Below are positions 41,222-42,495 of a DNA stretch of 42,495 nucleotides, in pieces. The stretch's first letter is position 1. Every line of letters starts with the position of its first letter. This stretch comes from Bacteroidales bacterium (GTDB lineage Bacteria; Bacteroidota; Bacteroidia; Bacteroidales; UBA12077): assembly GCA_019038645.1 (NCBI GenBank), contig JAHOYT010000044.1:1-42495 (forward strand), read 5' to 3'. The position numbers and the translations under genes were made by a program. The notes beneath the pieces are model-generated. The model ran no database searches. It was not told the DNA's origin and saw nothing but the letters and a program-made list of their open reading frames with translations.

Positions 41222-42472
41222 TTAGAACTTATATCTTGCTGAAAATATCATTCTACTATTAATTGTTGGTTTATCTGTATCAGTAAAAGCATATTCAGGA
41301 TTAATAGCATCTAAAGTACCATAAGCAGCACCTGTTACCATATATTCAAGTCCGAAATCAGTTTTGCCTGATTTTACAATAACCCTTGGTGACACTCTGA
41401 AGATGTATTGAATATCTTCACCTCTTGTATAAGTTTGTGTTGGAGTGGTTAAAGAATAATAATCTCCTGTAGCTCCAAGATTTGATGAATATCCGCCAAA
41501 AACAGCTACTTCAAGAAAATCAAAGTTAAATGCAACATCCGACCAAACCGACATAGTATTTATATTGGTATATTCATAATCATCAACTCGTGTAGGTCCT
41601 GTAGGAGCTTCAGTAGCACCATAACCTCCGATCATAACAAAATTAGTAAGATTTTGTCCATAAATACCTTCGACCTTTATTGTTACAGGGTTAAAAGTTA
41701 GCTTTGTGTTTGCAGCAACATTGAAACTACCTATTGTTTCATTTGTTTTAACACCATCAATTGTTTCTAATCTTGGAGTTAAAAATTTATATCCTGCAGT
41801 AAATGAACTAAATATATAGTCTGTTTTAAGCTTAAACTGAAACTGCATATCCGGCAATCCTGAATTTCTTTGAGCATCTGCAGGACCTGAACTTTTATGA
41901 TAACCATGTATAAGTATTGCTCCCATTACAGACATTGTATTACCCAAATTAACCGTATATCTTGCCTGTGGAGCACGGTTTAAAACATGAAACGGAACAC
42001 CTGCCCCCATCGAAACCGTAGCGGGAAAACATTCAGCAACAAACATTGGATGCCACGTGTGTCCTAATAATAATTCTGAGCTTTCCCATTTTAAATTAAG
42101 AAATCCATGACGTAACCTGAGCATTCTTACATCAGCCTGAGAAACTCCTAAAAAGTCTCCTTCCAGCACTCCTGTAATTTTAGCACCAAAAGCATTAGGA
42201 CCAACTGCCGTAATTCTGGGTCTTGCCTGCAAACCAAGCATGTTTATCTGGAAATTTTTGTTTATATCGTTTCCATTAATATCAAGGTTTTCCGATAAAG
42301 GATATAAATATACCTCACCGTCCCGCGTATCAACAGATTCATAAGTATCAAAAAACAATTCATATCTTACATAACCACTTAACGTTACACTGGTTTCTTG
42401 TCCTGTTTCCTGAGATATTAATATTCCAGGTAAAAAAATAACCGTTAAAAAAAGAAGTAATAGTTTTCTCAT
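41222..42472 (-). CDS. Porin-like outer-membrane beta-barrel protein
   Basis: A 416-residue protein. The signal peptide (about 1-20, ending LIS-Q) is followed by alternating amphipathic strands across the whole chain and a terminal aromatic (SARYKF), as outer-membrane barrels require. SGYVRYELFFDTYES near the start and LLLGHTWHPMF (about 134-144) recall general porin/DcaP-like proteins, but I cannot name the family with confidence. The size suggests a 16- or 18-strand pore. The upstream control region lies at the window edge (42473-42495) and cannot be judged. Convergent with the TPR gene across a strong terminator. Confidence 0.75.
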   Translation of the reverse strand: MRKLLLLFLTVIFLPGILISQETGQETSVTLSGYVRYELFFDTYESVDTRDGEVYLYPLSENLDINGNDINKNFQINMLGLQARPRITAVGPNAFGAKITGVLEGDFLGVSQADVRMLRLRHGFLNLKWESSELLLGHTWHPMFVAECFPATVSMGAGVPFHVLNRAPQARYTVNLGNTMSVMGAILIHGYHKSSGPADAQRNSGLPDMQFQFKLKTDYIFSSFTAGYKFLTPRLETIDGVKTNETIGSFNVAANTKLTFNPVTIKVEGIYGQNLTNFVMIGGYGATEAPTGPTRVDDYEYTNINTMSVWSDVAFNFDFLEVAVFGGYSSNLGATGDYYSLTTPTQTYTRGEDIQYIFRVSPRVIVKSGKTDFGLEYMVTGAAYGTLDAINPEYAFTDTDKPTINSRMIFSARYKF

Positions 42473-42495
42473 AATTTTATTTTATTAATTATAAA

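Noticed and set aside
1-42495. Search for tRNA, rRNA, CRISPR arrays, insertion sequences, integrases, toxin-antitoxin or anti-phage systems
   Set aside because: Reading both strands and all gaps gave no tandem repeat-spacer pattern, transposase or recombinase motif, or defence gene. The gene content is core metabolism, envelope and transport.

Overview
The window is an AT-rich chromosomal segment of a Gram-negative member of the Bacteroidota, most likely a Bacteroidales/Marinilabiliales-type organism. The reasons are the family set (two OmpH/Skp genes beside bamA, a DUF6089/PorG-like barrel, a TonB receptor paired with a DUF4249 lipoprotein, DUF4924, a PolB-like exonuclease of the DNA_pol_B_exo2 type), signal peptides ending in S-Q or A-Q, the near absence of Shine-Dalgarno sequences, and repeated TAnnTTTG (-7) boxes upstream of transcription units. 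No tRNA, rRNA, CRISPR array, insertion sequence, phage gene or integrase was recognised. The segment reads as ordinary core chromosome.

Region 1 (1-10448) is an envelope-biogenesis block. A gamma-carbonic-anhydrase-like gene on the plus strand abuts murI on the minus strand. A long minus-strand series then runs, in transcription order, CBS-domain protein, single-POTRA BamA/TamA-like protein, nadK, a barrel protein, a PorG-like barrel, uppS, bamA, two skp/ompH genes, an intrinsic terminator and murI. It couples outer-membrane protein insertion, periplasmic chaperoning and peptidoglycan precursor supply.

Region 2 (10538-14814) holds pdxJ and an alpha/beta hydrolase (plus), a predicted 3'-5' exonuclease and uridine kinase (minus), then a Dabb protein and a class I mannose-6-phosphate isomerase (plus). 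Region 3 (14917-21252, all minus) holds DUF4924, an Hsp15-type S4 protein, pth, L25/Ctc, prs, the ribosome-assembly GTPase EngB, a LysE-type exporter and an aldehyde dehydrogenase. The prs-ctc-pth-S4 order resembles that of Bacillus and groups PRPP supply with 50S-subunit and peptidyl-tRNA functions.

Region 4 (21401-27290, plus) holds an EamA transporter, lnt, a TonB-dependent receptor and its DUF4249 lipoprotein partner, closed by a terminator. Region 5 (27346-33144, minus) holds a coiled-coil zinc-ribbon protein with a Nif3 protein, a MerR regulator, a secreted PQQ-type beta-propeller and two tandem M23 peptidase paralogues. It is divergent from alaS (33291-35909). Region 6 holds a 337-bp gap that may contain a decayed small gene, a long-chain acyl-CoA synthetase, a sodium:solute symporter (minus), recR, a secreted TPR protein and a porin-like outer-membrane barrel (minus) at the right edge.

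I found no convincing undescribed multi-gene system. The items most worth a second look are the terminator five bases before the murI start codon, the single-POTRA BamA-like and extra barrel genes within the bamA block, the duplicated M23 peptidases with their beta-propeller neighbour, the TonB/DUF4249 pair, and the possible pseudogene in the alaS/acyl-CoA-synthetase gap.
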